From Streptomyces gelaticus (GTDB lineage Bacteria > Actinomycetota > Actinomycetes > Streptomycetales > Streptomycetaceae), in contig NZ_BMTF01000009.1 in the NCBI RefSeq assembly GCF_014649535.1, forward strand, positions 124,001 to 188,000: DNA of 64,000 nt, given 5' to 3'. Positions within the stretch are counted from its first letter, which is position 1; each line of letters starts with the position of its first letter. The translations under genes were made by a program, and so were the position numbers. The notes beneath the pieces were generated by a model, which did no database searches, was not told where the DNA came from, and saw only the letters and a list, made by a program, of their open reading frames with translations. Below are positions 7,894 through 17,292 of the stretch, piece after piece.

Positions 7894-8601
7894 TCACCAA
7901 GTGCAGTCGGCCTGCAGATCGTTGATGCTGTCCGCGAGTTCGGCCGGCCGGACCGGCCAGCCTGTCGTGTGCCAGTGAGCGATGCGCCAGGCCAACCGCC
8001 GCGGCCACACCGGCGTGGTGGGCAGCTGGTCGACCGGAATCCACGTGGGCGTCCCGCCGTGATTGTCGAGTTCCGTAGGGGCGCCGATCGTGCCTTCGGC
8101 ACGCAGAAGGAAGTAGTGCTCACGGCGATCGTCCTTCCAGACGCGGGCCACCTCCCTGACCACTTCGCCGCTCAGGCCGGACTCCTCCCGCAGCTCCCGG
8201 ACCACCGCAGTGTGCAGGGTCTCGCCGTCCTCGACCCCGCCGCCCGGGATCTCGTAGAACGGCTGTCCGTCCTCCTCGAATCCGATGAGCAACATGCGCT
8301 CGTCACGAATCACCACCGCGCCGGCCCGTACCCGCACCGGATCAGCGGCCGCCGGATCGTCCCAGGCGGCCACTTGGTGCGCAGTGCCTTCCGCCACCCA
8401 GTCCCGCAGCACGGTCTCCGCGGTTCCGACGGGCCGGATCCGCGCGTGCAATGCCTCGGCCAGCGGCAGCGAGCACCATGAGCTGTCCGGAACCCCTCCG
8501 TGGCGGGGGAGGCTGTAGGCCCCGCCCTCACCGGGCTCCGTGGTCACGACGAGTCCGATGTCGTCGAACTGGATGTTCAGCAGCGCGGTGTCGTCAGGCA
8601 T
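7894..8601 (-). CDS. NUDIX hydrolase
   Basis: 235 residues. The full Nudix box GX5EX7REUXEEXGU is present in GGVEDGETLHTAVVRELREESGL (about residues 128-150), preceded by the beta-strand AGAVVIRDERMLLIGFEEDG and followed by EHYFLLRAEG. The N-terminal ~95 residues are extra and unrecognised. Nudix enzymes hydrolyse nucleoside diphosphates linked to another moiety; the substrate cannot be read from this sequence. ATG 8601 was chosen; its SD is poor and an in-frame start at 8649 is possible. Transcribed away from the protease gene's strand, converging with it. Confidence 0.85.
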   Translation of the reverse strand: MPDDTALLNIQFDDIGLVVTTEPGEGGAYSLPRHGGVPDSSWCSLPLAEALHARIRPVGTAETVLRDWVAEGTAHQVAAWDDPAAADPVRVRAGAVVIRDERMLLIGFEEDGQPFYEIPGGGVEDGETLHTAVVRELREESGLSGEVVREVARVWKDDRREHYFLLRAEGTIGAPTELDNHGGTPTWIPVDQLPTTPVWPRRLAWRIAHWHTTGWPVRPAELADSINDLQADCTW

Positions 8602-8629
8602 CGGTGAAGAATAGTCGCCCGTGCCGCGC

Positions 8630-8950
8630 TCAGGGCTCCGCACGGGCACGCCACTCGTCGAACTGCTCAGGCATACGGACCCGGTCGACCAGGTCCGACC
8701 GGTCGATGCCGACGTTCTTCACCGGCTTTCCGTACTCGGCGCGCTCCGCCAAGGTCTGCTGGCCGAGCGCCGGGCAGATCACCGTTACGTCGAGATCGCG
8801 ACGATCACCGGCCCGAGGGCGTAACGCCCCACCCCCACCGCCCGGCCGACCCCGGGCAGCAGTTCGCCCAGCCGTGGACCGGTGCTCATGGCATCCGCCG
8901 CGGAGCGCAGTGCGTCATGCTGCTGCACGAGTCCCTGTGCAGCCGTCACG
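8630..8950 (-). pseudogene. Frameshifted remnant of an unrecognised gene
   Basis: Two minus-strand frames each read like protein and abut. Upstream frame: AAQGLVQQHDALRSAADAMS, then VGRYALGPVIVAIS and a stop near 8785. The next frame takes over with DVTVICPALGQQTLAERAEY and ends ...PEQFDEWRARAEP at 8630. A single-base insertion or deletion near 8787-8800 would join them into one polypeptide. I do not recognise the family. The two halves have the local codon bias, so the break looks recent, or is a sequencing error. The remaining bases up to 9105 hold no gene I can support. Confidence 0.45.
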
Positions 8951-9105
8951 CGACCATTCCCCCGGGAACCACCCCCGTAAGCGCTGGGCCACCGCTTGCT
9001 GTTCGGCTCGATCCGGTTCGGCGTGCGCGGTACAGGTGCCGGACAACGCGTATGACCCGAACGAGAATCCGTGTTGCCGCGGACCTCCTCGGTAGGGTGC
9101 GTGGT

Positions 9106-9582
9106 GTGAGTGACGTGTATGAGTTGGCGGTATCGGTCGATCTCCGGGACGAGATCTCCGAGCAGGAGCTCGTCGAACTGCGCTGGCATCTGGGAATCGG
9201 GCCGCAGCCGGAGCACCTCTCCATCGTGACCTCGTTCCCCGTCGTGGTGGAGGACGAGTCCGGTGCCCCGTTGATCGAGAACGAACCTCGCCCGCTGCTC
9301 GCCGACAGCGGCCCGGCCCGGCGAGTGGGCGGTGTGCTCGGCTCGGCGCTGGCCGACCGCGCGAATCTGTCACGGAAGGGCTGGGCGCTCACCTCCCGGC
9401 AGGAGATCCACCCGGACGAGTTCGACCGGCTCGGCGAGTTGCTCGGCTGGCTGGCCGTGCGGATTCACGACGCCCACCTGCTCGCGGACGATGCCGTTTC
9501 GATCGGCTGCCTGAGGTTCCACGAAGACGTGGCGCCGAAGACGCTGAAGGTCGCGGACGGGCAGATCGTGTGGCCGTCCTAG
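9106..9582 (+). CDS. Conserved-looking hypothetical protein
   Basis: 158 residues from GTG 9106 (MSDVYELAVSVDLRDEISEQ). The N-terminal strand-helix-strand (LAVSVDLRD...ELRWHLG...IVTSFPVVVEDESG) and a C-terminal helix plus strand (DRLGELLGWLAVRIHD, FHEDVAPKTLKVADG) suggest a small alpha+beta domain. No signal peptide, membrane segment or cysteine cluster. I do not recognise a named domain. It stands alone, 140 bp upstream of a frameshifted gene in the same direction. Confidence 0.65.
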   Translation: MSDVYELAVSVDLRDEISEQELVELRWHLGIGPQPEHLSIVTSFPVVVEDESGAPLIENEPRPLLADSGPARRVGGVLGSALADRANLSRKGWALTSRQEIHPDEFDRLGELLGWLAVRIHDAHLLADDAVSIGCLRFHEDVAPKTLKVADGQIVWPS

Positions 9583-9725
9583 CGTCTTCCGCTTCCTCCG
9601 GGGCACTGCGGCGCCGCCCGGGACGGTCCCGCCCAGCTGGTGAGATCCGGGACCGGCAGCTGTCGGGATCGGGCGACGGATGACAGTCAGGAGTGCGTAA
9701 TCGACAGGGGGAGGGGCGACGCCCT

Positions 9726-10432
9726 GTGAAGAGGATGCGCCGGATCGCGCTGTACGCCGCGGCGCCACTGGTCATGGTGCTCGCGGCCGGCTACGGCTGG
9801 GTACCGGATGAGCGACATCGGCAAGCTGTGGCGGTACGAGGACCGGCTCGCCACGTACTGCGAGGGGTTGCTGCCCGTTGCCGAGTCCGCCGCCCTGACC
9901 TCGTACTCCAGATCCCGGACTGCCGGGGGACCGCACGGGCGGCACGGATGACGACCGCTGGGACGAGTGCGGTGTGGCGGACACGAGGCTGCTGGTCGCC
10001 CTGATTCCGCACGATGCCGTCCGTAGCCGCATTTTCTTTGGCGACCCGCTCTCGATGTTGCGCAACGGGGAATCCGACCATCTGCCCGTCGCCCTCGGCG
10101 GTGGCCGGCAGGGGTACACCGACTTCCGTGACACCGGCGTCGCGCTCAACTGCACCAACATGCCGGCTTCCCTCGTGGTGGCCGTACGAGCCGACAAGTC
10201 GCACGAGAATGCCGCGAAGACCCGCCGGATCGCTCAGTTGGCCACGGCCACCGCCGAACGGGCGAGCGCCGCATGCGGTACGGGCCCGCGTGCCTTGTTC
10301 ACTGCCGACGGCACCGAGTACGCGGCCTCGCCGCACGGGCCGCCGCACGGCTACCTCCGTACCGCTCTGCGCGCCTTCGCTGAGCGCGCGGCGCAGCGCC
10401 ATGGATGCACGGACCTGAAGCTGCCCTCCTGA
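9726..10432 (+). pseudogene. Membrane-anchored/secreted protein gene broken by two frameshifts
   Basis: A strong SD (AGGGGGAGGGG at 9706-9716) precedes GTG 9726, and the first ~25 codons give a basic N-terminus and one hydrophobic segment (RMRRIALYAAAPLVMVLAAG). At about 9800-9808 the reading must shift one frame (SDIGKLWRYEDRLATYCEGL), and again at about 9900 (TPDPGLPGDRTGGTDDDRWD) to continue to the stop at 10432 with VADTRLLVALIPHD ... GYLRTALRAFAERAAQRHG. All three pieces are in the same order and direction and have coding composition, so they are one former gene of ~235 codons. Cysteines in YCEGL, ECGV, NCTN, ACG and GCTD would fit an exported domain. Family not recognised. Confidence 0.6.
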
Positions 10433-10662
10433 CGGAACGGCCAGGGACGCCTTGCTCGGGCGCCGGGTTCGGCGGTCGGGGGCTTGACCGAAATTGGCCG
10501 TAGCATGTCAAGAATCATGGCGGTGTGCCTTGTTGCTTCAAGGGGGTCGTGCCTCAATGAGGAAGGCAGCCGACCCTGACGGTGCGTCAGGGATGTGCTG
10601 TGTTCCGGCGTGCACGGCGCATTCAGTGCGTCGGCAGTCCCCCCACCTGAAGGGCAACCATC

Positions 10663-11121
10663 ATGAGGTACGGCATACGGCGACTCGCCATCTGTTCCGC
10701 CCTCGCCGTGGGCGCGCTCGCGCTCGCGCCCACGGCCGAGGCGGTCACCCCCACCACCGCCACCATTTCCTTCGACTGCGGAGCCTACGGCTCGGGCAGC
10801 GCGACCCTCACCGCCACTCAGAGCGGCACGAGCGCGGTCATCAACGTCTCGACGTCCGCTATCACGGCACCGATCAGCGTCGGGGCGAACTCGGTCAAAT
10901 CAACACTCACGCTCACCAACAAGGGCACGGGGTCGGTGACGTTCACCGGGAACTCCAACCCCGCCATCCCCGCCGGAAGCCCTGTGTCGACGGGGCCCCT
11001 GAAGGGGACTGTCGCCTCGGGGGACAGCCTGCAGGCCAAGTCCCTCAAGGTTGTGGTCTTCGGCATCACCGCGACCTGCAATGCGACCTCCGCTCAGTCG
11101 CCCGGACCGTTCGTGTTCTGA
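10663..11121 (+). CDS. Small secreted beta-rich protein
   Basis: 152 residues starting MRYGIRRLAICSALAVGALA, a Sec signal peptide cut near PTAEA-VTP. The mature part is Ser/Thr/Gly-rich with alternating short strands (ATISFDCGAYGSGSATLTAT, STLTLTNKGTGSVTFTG) and two cysteines (FDCG, ATCNA) that could form a disulfide, giving an Ig-like or jelly-roll-like small domain. SD GAAGGG lies upstream of ATG 10663. No catalytic motif is seen. A strong hairpin follows the stop codon. Function unknown; surface or matrix protein is one possibility. Confidence 0.75.
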   Translation: MRYGIRRLAICSALAVGALALAPTAEAVTPTTATISFDCGAYGSGSATLTATQSGTSAVINVSTSAITAPISVGANSVKSTLTLTNKGTGSVTFTGNSNPAIPAGSPVSTGPLKGTVASGDSLQAKSLKVVVFGITATCNATSAQSPGPFVF

Positions 11122-11174
11122 TCCGGCAGCCCTCGGGCGCTGAGCGCAGCGCAGGGCCGTGACAGTGCTGTGAT

Positions 11175-11216
11175 CGGTCCGTGTTCCCACCTGCCGGCGG
11201 GTGGGGGCACGGACCG
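11175..11216 (+). terminator. Hairpin downstream of the small secreted protein gene
   Basis: CGGTCCGTG at 11175-11183 pairs with CACGGACCG at 11208-11216, and the inside (CCCACC / GGGTGGG) pairs further around a CCGG loop. Position 53 bases after the stop codon fits a factor-independent terminator of the actinobacterial type, without a U tract. The rest of the 11122-11425 gap shows nothing else. Confidence 0.6.
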
Positions 11217-11425
11217 AACCTTCGTTGTATTGGGCTTCGGCGGACGGAGTGGAGAAGCGAGCCAGCGAGCGAGCGGGCGATGGCCGGGTAATGGATGGGG
11301 GATCCCGCTGCCGCCTCCCCTTCGGTGCGAAGCCCGGCGGCGGTACGGCGTGCGCCGCGCATGTCTGCCGCGGTGGCGGGTACGACCGTACGCGGGGCGC
11401 AGCGGAAGCGGCCGAAGAGCGAGGG

Positions 11426-11809
11426 GTGTCGGAAGTGATCCGAAGGCTGCAGGCGGTCGCGCTGGACTGCGCTGATCCGGTACGGCTCGCCGAGTTCTAC
11501 GCCGAACTGCTCGGCGGCCGGGTGGTCGCGGACCCCGAGGAGCCCGACTGGGTCGAGGTGCACGGGTTCGAGGGGACGCCGCTGGCCTGCCAGGGGGTGG
11601 ACGGTTACCAACCGCCCGTATGGCCCGGCCAGGAGCGCCCGCAGCAGCTGCACCTGGACTTCGACGTGGACGACCTCGACGGAGAGGAGATGCGGGCGCT
11701 CGACCTCGGCGCGACCGTGCTGGAGCGGACGGACCAGCTCCGCCCGGGGACCAACTGGCGGATCTACGCGGATCCGGCCGGCCACCCGTTCTGCCTCTGC
11801 CTCCACTGA
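11426..11809 (+). CDS. VOC-family (glyoxalase/bleomycin-resistance fold) protein
   Basis: 127 residues from GTG 11426 (MSEVIRRLQAVALDCADPVR). The beta-alpha-beta-beta-beta pattern is clear: LQAVALDCADPVRLAEFYAELLGG, then QLHLDFDVDDLDGEEMRA, LGATVLERTD and a final WRIYADPAGHPFCLCLH, the usual end of the glyoxalase-like (Glyoxalase_6) subgroup with a His/Glu-type metal or ligand site (HLDF, PFCLC). These proteins bind or transform small hydrophobic molecules; no substrate can be named. Likely a dimer. Monocistronic. Confidence 0.85.
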   Translation: MSEVIRRLQAVALDCADPVRLAEFYAELLGGRVVADPEEPDWVEVHGFEGTPLACQGVDGYQPPVWPGQERPQQLHLDFDVDDLDGEEMRALDLGATVLERTDQLRPGTNWRIYADPAGHPFCLCLH

Positions 11810-11836
11810 GTCCGTCGGGCCCACTGTCCTGGCTCA

Positions 11837-12137
11837 ATGGCTGCCGCAGCCTGGACAGGCGCTACGAACGGCAAGGCTGGGCACCTCCTGGCCTTCGTCG
11901 GCATCGTCGGCGCCCTCGTCTGCCAGGCGGAGGACCGTCGCAGGCGCGTACGTGGCCGTGATTCTGCTCGACCTCGCCTGCATCCTGGTCCTGGAACGTG
12001 TTCTGCGCGCTGCACACCATGCGACCTTCGGACTGCGCGGTCGGCTCCTGAGGCCGCTGCTCGCCGCGGTCGGTATCGATCTGGTCCTCGACGGTCCGGT
12101 GGAACTCGGCGTCGGGCGGAGCGGACGCGGCCACTGA
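11837..12137 (+). other. Intergenic stretch with a possible decayed small membrane protein
   Basis: Between the VOC gene and the xdhC-like gene (395 bp) there is no intact gene. Two plus-strand frames look membrane-protein-like and adjoin: GKAGHLLAFVGIVGALVCQA (about 11870-11930) and, one frame over, VAVILLDLACILVLERVLRA followed by LLRPLLAAVGIDLVLDG to a stop at 12137. They could be one frameshifted small membrane protein, but the match is only compositional. Confidence 0.25.
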
Positions 12138-12204
12138 GAGGGACTCCCGGCCTCGCATCCGCCCAGCCCAGCCGGTCACCTCCCGGACGCCCGGCCTCGC
12201 CGGA

Positions 12205-13354
12205 TCACGCCGCCGTACAGGAGCGGCCCCCGCCCGCCTTGCTCCCGTCCACGTCGTGGTGGATGGGAGTACCCGATCCGGTCAGTGGCACACCCGTGCC
12301 GCCCCGGCGCGCCGCGACGATCTCCGCCGCGATGGACAGGGCGGTCTCCTCGGGGGTCCGGGCGCCGAGGTCCAGGCCGATCGGGGAGTGCAGGCGGGCC
12401 AACTCGCGGCTGCTGACGCCGACTTCGCGAAGGCGGCGATTGCGGTCCTCGTGGGTGCTGCGCGAGCCCATCGCGCCGACGAACGCGACCGGCAGACGCA
12501 GCGCCGTCTTCCAGGAGCGGAACGTCGAACTTGGCGTCATGGGTGAGCACGCACAGGACGGTGCGTTCGTCGGTCGCGGTGCGCCGGAGGTAGCGGTGCG
12601 GCCAGTCGACCACGAGCTCGTCCGCCTCGGGGAAACGGACAGGAGTGACGAAGACCGGCCGTGCATCGCACACGGTCACGTGGAAGCCGAGGAACTTGCC
12701 CGCCCGTACGAGCGCCGTCGCGCAGTCCACGGCGCCGAAGACGATCATCCGGGGCGCCGGCACCCTCGACTCCACGAACAGCGTCACCCCGCCCGGACAG
12801 CGAGACCCGTCCTCGGAGATCTCGACGGTGCCGGTGCGACCGGTGTCCAGCATCGCGCGGGCCTCCTCCGCCGCGGTCCGGTCCAGCCCCGGATGTCCGT
12901 CGAGGCAGCCCTCGTACGATCCGCCGGGGCGGACGAGCAGTGCCCTGACGAGCAGTTCCACCGGGCCTCGGGCCACCCGGGCCAGGGCCGCCGGCACCCC
13001 CCGGTCCGCCGCCGACACCCCGGCCCGGAACACCGGCGCGTCCGCACGCACCGGTGTGACCAGGACCTCGATGACACCGCCGCAGGTGAGCCCCACCGCG
13101 AACGCGTCCTCGTCGTCGTATCCGAACCGCTCGCGTGCCGTGCGCCCGTCCTGGAGTGCCCGGACGCACAGGTCGTACACCGCGCCTTCCACGCAACCGC
13201 CGGAGACGGAACCGATGACGGTGCCGTCACCGTCGACGGCCAGGGCGGCGCCGGGACCGCGCGGCGCGCTGCCACTGACGGCCACGACGGTGGCGACGGC
13301 GAAGTCCCGGCCCTCTTCGAACCACCGGTTCAGATCCTCGGCGATGTCAAGCAC
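12205..13354 (-). pseudogene. xdhC: XdhC/CoxI-family Moco maturation factor with a single-base frameshift
   Basis: GTG 13354 overlaps the end of the Moco-subunit gene by 8 bases. The N-terminal domain is intact (VATVVAVSGSAPRGPGAALA, IGSVSGGCVEGAVYDLC), as is the Rossmann start of the C-terminal domain (MIVFGAVDCATALVRAGKFL). At about 12501-12506 the frame is lost: reading continues out of frame to a stop at 12176, whereas the family sequence ALRLPVAFVGAMGSRSTHED resumes one frame over and ends at 12205. Removing one G from the GACGGCGCTGCG stretch restores an ~380-residue protein. XdhC proteins bind Moco and assist sulfuration and insertion into xanthine-dehydrogenase-type enzymes. Whether this is a true mutation, a sequencing error or programmed slippage is open. 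Confidence 0.85.
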
Positions 13355-15509
13355 TTCTGGCTCCTCCCGTCGCCCGGCGCCGGGCCTCGTCCGCCGCACG
13401 CAGAACCCGGTCCGGACGGATCGGCAGTTCCCGGTGGCGCACACCCGTCGCGTGCCACACCGCGTTGGCGATCGCGGCGGCCACACCCACGATGCCGATC
13501 TCGCCGATGCCCTTGATCCCGACCGGATCGCCCGGGACGGGGTCCTCCACCCAGTCCGCCTCGATGAGCGGCACATCGGCGTTCGAGGCGAAGTGGTACC
13601 CGGCGAGGTCGGCACCGACGTGGCCGCCCGAGGCCAGGTCCCTGATCGCCTCCTCGTGGAGCGCCATGGACAGCCCCCAGGTCATGCCTCCGATGAACTG
13701 GCTGCGGGCGGTGAGCGGGTTGACAATGGTGCCCGCGGCGTAGATGCCGAGCAGCCGTCGGACGCGCACTTCACCGGTGTCCACATCCACCGCGACCTCG
13801 GCGAACTGCGCGCCGAAGGAGTGGCGTTCCTGCTCCGTGAGAGCGCCGATGGCCCCGGCCGTGTTCGACCGGGCGGTGATTCCCTCCGGCGGAATTCCGC
13901 CACCCGGGGACAGACGCTCCCGCAGCTCCTTCGCCGCGAGCGTCACTGCCCACGCCCAGGAACGTGTCCCCGTCGAGCCCCCGGCGATCATCGCAGGGCC
14001 GAGGTCGCTGTCCGCGATGCGTACCCGGACGCGGTCCGGACCCACCTCCAGCGCGTCCGCGGCGACCAGGACCATCGCGGTCCGTGCACCGGTTCCGATG
14101 TCCGCCGCGTTGATCCGTACGGTGAAGGTTCCGTCGGCCTCGGCGGTCACGGCCGCAGTGGAGGGCCCCACCCCCGAGGGGTAGGTGGCCGCCGCCGTGC
14201 CGGTGCCGAGCAGCCAGCGGCCCTCGCGGCGCAGTCCGGGACGGGGGTCCCGGTCCGCCCAGCCGAACCTGCGGGCGCCCTCCTCGAAGCAGGCCAGCAG
14301 ATTACGGCTGCTGAACGGCAGCCCGGACACCGGACCCGTCTCGGGTTCGTTGCGTACGCGCAGCGCGATCGGGTCGATGCCGCACTTCTCGGCCAGCTCG
14401 TCGAGGGCCGATTCGAGGGCGAAAGACCCCGGCGCCTCGCCCGGCGCACGCATCCACGTCGGGGTCGGCACGTCGAGTCGTACGATCCGGTGCAGAGTGT
14501 GATGCGCGTCGGCGTCGTACATCACCCGTCCCAGCACGGCGCTCGACTCGACGAATTCGTGCACGCTCGACGTGAGACTGTGCGCCTGGTGGTCGAAGGC
14601 ACGCAGCCGCCCATCGGCGTCGGCACCGAGCCGGATCCGCTGAGCGGTGGGGCTGCGGTAGCCGATGAGCGAGAACATCTGCCGACGCGTCAGTACGACA
14701 CGGACCGGGCGCCGGAGGACGGTCGTGGCCATCACGGCTGCCACTTGGTGCGGGCTCAGGCCCTTCGACCCGAAGGCACCCCCGACGTGCTCGGACCGCA
14801 CCCGCACGGAGGCCGGAGCGAGGGAGAAGAGCTGCGCCAGTTCGCTCGCCACCCAGCTGCTGCCCTGGTTGGAGTCGATGACGTCGAGCCGGCCGCCGTC
14901 CCAGCGGGCCGTCGCCGCATGCGGCTCCAGCGGGTTGTGGTGCTCCTCCGGAGTGGTGTACTCCGCGTCCACGACGACGGCGGAGGAGCCGAGTTGGGCC
15001 TCCAGGTTCCCCTTCTCCGTCTCGGCCCGGACCATGGGGGTGTCCTGCGGGGTGTAAGCGTCCGAACGGCCGGAGTGGAACGCGACATCGTGCGGCTCCC
15101 CGTCGTACTGGACCACCAACGCCTCGGCGGCTTCCCGGGCCTGCTCGGAGGTCTCGGCCACCACCAACGCCACGGGCCAGCCCGCGAAGGGGACGCGGTC
15201 GTGCTGGAAGAGCCCCACGATCGGGTTCGGCCGCCCCAGCATGCCCAGATAGTCGGTCTCGACGTGCGGAGCGTTCCCGTGGTGCAGCACGGTGAGAACG
15301 CCTGGCATGGCCAGGACGGGACCGGCCTCCACGGAGAGGATCCGGCCACGGGCCACGGTTGACAACACCAGCCAGCCGTGGGTGAGTCCGGCGAACGGAA
15401 CCTCTCCGGAGTAGCGGGCCGCCCCGGTGACCTTGTCGCGGCCCTCCACACGGGTGTGGGCGGAGCCGACGGCTCCTGTCGCGGCGGCGACCCCGGTCGT
15501 CGTGGTCAT
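13347..15509 (-). CDS. Molybdopterin-binding subunit of a PaoC/xanthine-dehydrogenase-type enzyme
   Basis: 720 residues, cytoplasmic. N-terminal a/b-hammerhead (RVEGRDKVTGAARYSGEV), then Moco-binding regions: NQGSSWVASELAQLFSL, the glycine-rich VRSEHVGGAFGSKG, WMRAPGEAPGSFALESALDE, and NAADIGTGARTAM. The catalytic glutamate sits in GIGEIG (E670), the position used by this family for base-assisted hydroxylation. Length and motifs are closest to aldehyde oxidoreductases of the PaoC group rather than to classical xanthine dehydrogenase. ATG 15509 overlaps the stop of the FAD-subunit gene; third of four overlapping cistrons. The substrate is probably an aromatic or aliphatic aldehyde, by analogy only. 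Confidence 0.9.
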   Translation of the reverse strand: MTTTTGVAAATGAVGSAHTRVEGRDKVTGAARYSGEVPFAGLTHGWLVLSTVARGRILSVEAGPVLAMPGVLTVLHHGNAPHVETDYLGMLGRPNPIVGLFQHDRVPFAGWPVALVVAETSEQAREAAEALVVQYDGEPHDVAFHSGRSDAYTPQDTPMVRAETEKGNLEAQLGSSAVVVDAEYTTPEEHHNPLEPHAATARWDGGRLDVIDSNQGSSWVASELAQLFSLAPASVRVRSEHVGGAFGSKGLSPHQVAAVMATTVLRRPVRVVLTRRQMFSLIGYRSPTAQRIRLGADADGRLRAFDHQAHSLTSSVHEFVESSAVLGRVMYDADAHHTLHRIVRLDVPTPTWMRAPGEAPGSFALESALDELAEKCGIDPIALRVRNEPETGPVSGLPFSSRNLLACFEEGARRFGWADRDPRPGLRREGRWLLGTGTAAATYPSGVGPSTAAVTAEADGTFTVRINAADIGTGARTAMVLVAADALEVGPDRVRVRIADSDLGPAMIAGGSTGTRSWAWAVTLAAKELRERLSPGGGIPPEGITARSNTAGAIGALTEQERHSFGAQFAEVAVDVDTGEVRVRRLLGIYAAGTIVNPLTARSQFIGGMTWGLSMALHEEAIRDLASGGHVGADLAGYHFASNADVPLIEADWVEDPVPGDPVGIKGIGEIGIVGVAAAIANAVWHATGVRHRELPIRPDRVLRAADEARRRATGGARSA

Positions 15510-16494
15510 CGGGAGCCCTCCTCGGTGAGCTCGGTGAGCACGGCCACAACAAGGTTGCGCATCAGCGTCACCTTGTAGCCGTTCTCGGCAAGGGGCTCGG
15601 CGGCGGCCAGTTCGGCATCCGCCGCGGCGGCGAAGGCTTCCGCGCTCGCCGGTCCGCCGATCAGGACCCGCTCGGCCGTGCGGGCCCGCCAGGGCCTCGA
15701 CGCGACAGCCCCGAGCGCCAGACGCACTTCGCGTACGACACCGTCCCGGACATCGAGCGCGGCGGCGATCGAACCGATCGCGAACGCGTACGAGGCACGC
15801 TCACGCACCTTCCGGTACCGCGAGTGCGCAGTGACCGGCGAGGGCGGCAGCGTGACGGCCGTGATCAGCGCGCCGGGTGGAAGAGCGGTCTCGATGTGTG
15901 GCGTGTCGCCCACGGGCGGATAGAACTCCGAGATCGGCAACTCGCCCGGCCCATCGGCCGTTTCGTACGAGATGACGGCGTCGAAGGCGGCGAGCGCGAC
16001 CGCCATGTCCGAGGGATGGGTGGCGATGCAGTGAGCGGAGGCACCGAGGATCGCGTGGTTGTGGTGTTCGCCCTCGACGGCAGGGCAACCACTGCCGGGG
16101 GAACGCTTGTTGCACGGCTTGTTGATGTCGGTGAAGTAGCCGCAACGAGTCCGCTGGAGAAGATTCCCGCCGACCGTGGCCATGTTGCGCAGCTGCCCGG
16201 AGGCACCGGCCAGGAGGGACTGCGCCAACGCCGGACAGCGGCGCCGCACTTCGGGGTGGGCCGCGAGATCGCTGTTGGTGACGGTCGCACCGAAACGCAG
16301 CCCGCCGCCATCGGTGAACTCGACTCCTCCCAGGGGGAGATCGCGAACGTCGACGAGCAGAGCGGGCCGTTCCACGCCTGCCTTCATCAGGTCGACGAGA
16401 TTGGTGCCGCCGCCGAGGAAGCGGGCCTCGGGGTCGGAACCGAGCAGGGCGACCGCTCCGGAAACGTCGAAGGCACGCTCGTAGCCGAACTCCC

Positions 16495-16498
<4 letters not shown>
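15506..16498 (-). CDS. FAD-binding subunit with extra 4Fe-4S cysteines (PaoB-like)
   Basis: 330 residues. LGGGTNLVDLMK (residues 28-39) and the GNLLQRTRCGYF region form the CO-dehydrogenase-flavoprotein FAD site. Four cysteines, C119, C129, C138 and C157 (RCGYF, PCNK, GSGCPA, AHCIAT), match the insertion that in E. coli PaoB carries an additional 4Fe-4S cluster next to the flavin; most xanthine dehydrogenase flavoproteins lack it. The C-terminal CODH_FAD_C domain (ALGAVASRPWRAR...) is complete. GTG 16498 overlaps the stop of the 2Fe-2S subunit (GTGA), implying coupled translation. Confidence 0.92.
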
Positions 16499-17052
<554 letters not shown>

Positions 17053-17201
17053 GATCAGCCTTCTTTCGCATTGCTGATGCGCGTCGAACGAGACGATCCC
17101 GGCGGACATTCCGGGAGGGAGAGGGCGATGAGGGTGATTTAACCACTGACGGTGGACGCAGGTCGGCCACACCGGCCGGATCTGCCACTATGGTGAATCC
17201 A

Positions 17202-17219
17202 AGCGGACAACTGTCCACT
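17202..17219. promoter_or_regulatory. Operator-like palindrome O1 (near-perfect 18 bp)
   Basis: AGCGGACAACTGTCCACT reads as an inverted repeat with the arms GGACA/TGTCC and one or two mismatches. It lies between the divergent molybdenum-hydroxylase operon and the TetR gene, 31 bp (about three helical turns) centre-to-centre from O2, so two TetR dimers could bind the same DNA face. Confidence 0.75.
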
Positions 17220-17232
17220 TATTGCCGAACCT

Positions 17233-17250
17233 AGCGGACAGCTGTCCGCT
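17233..17250. promoter_or_regulatory. Operator-like palindrome O2 (perfect 18 bp)
   Basis: AGCGGACAGCTGTCCGCT is identical to its reverse complement. Sited 43 bases before the TetR start codon and sharing the GGACA-N4-TGTCC core with O1. Expected binding site of the adjacent TetR repressor, controlling itself and the oxidoreductase operon. Confidence 0.8.
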
Positions 17251-17292
17251 CAGCAAGGCCGGACCCGGCCCTGCTTTCCGGGAGGAGGACGG

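Noticed and set aside
10484..10506. TTGACC ... TAGCAT as a promoter for the small secreted protein
   Set aside because: The spacing is 11 bases, too short for a sigma-70-type promoter.
11837..13516. Very long plus-strand open frames opposite the xdhC/Moco-subunit genes
   Set aside because: They are the antisense of strongly supported molybdenum-hydroxylase genes and are rich in Arg/Pro/His, typical of GC-rich shadow frames.
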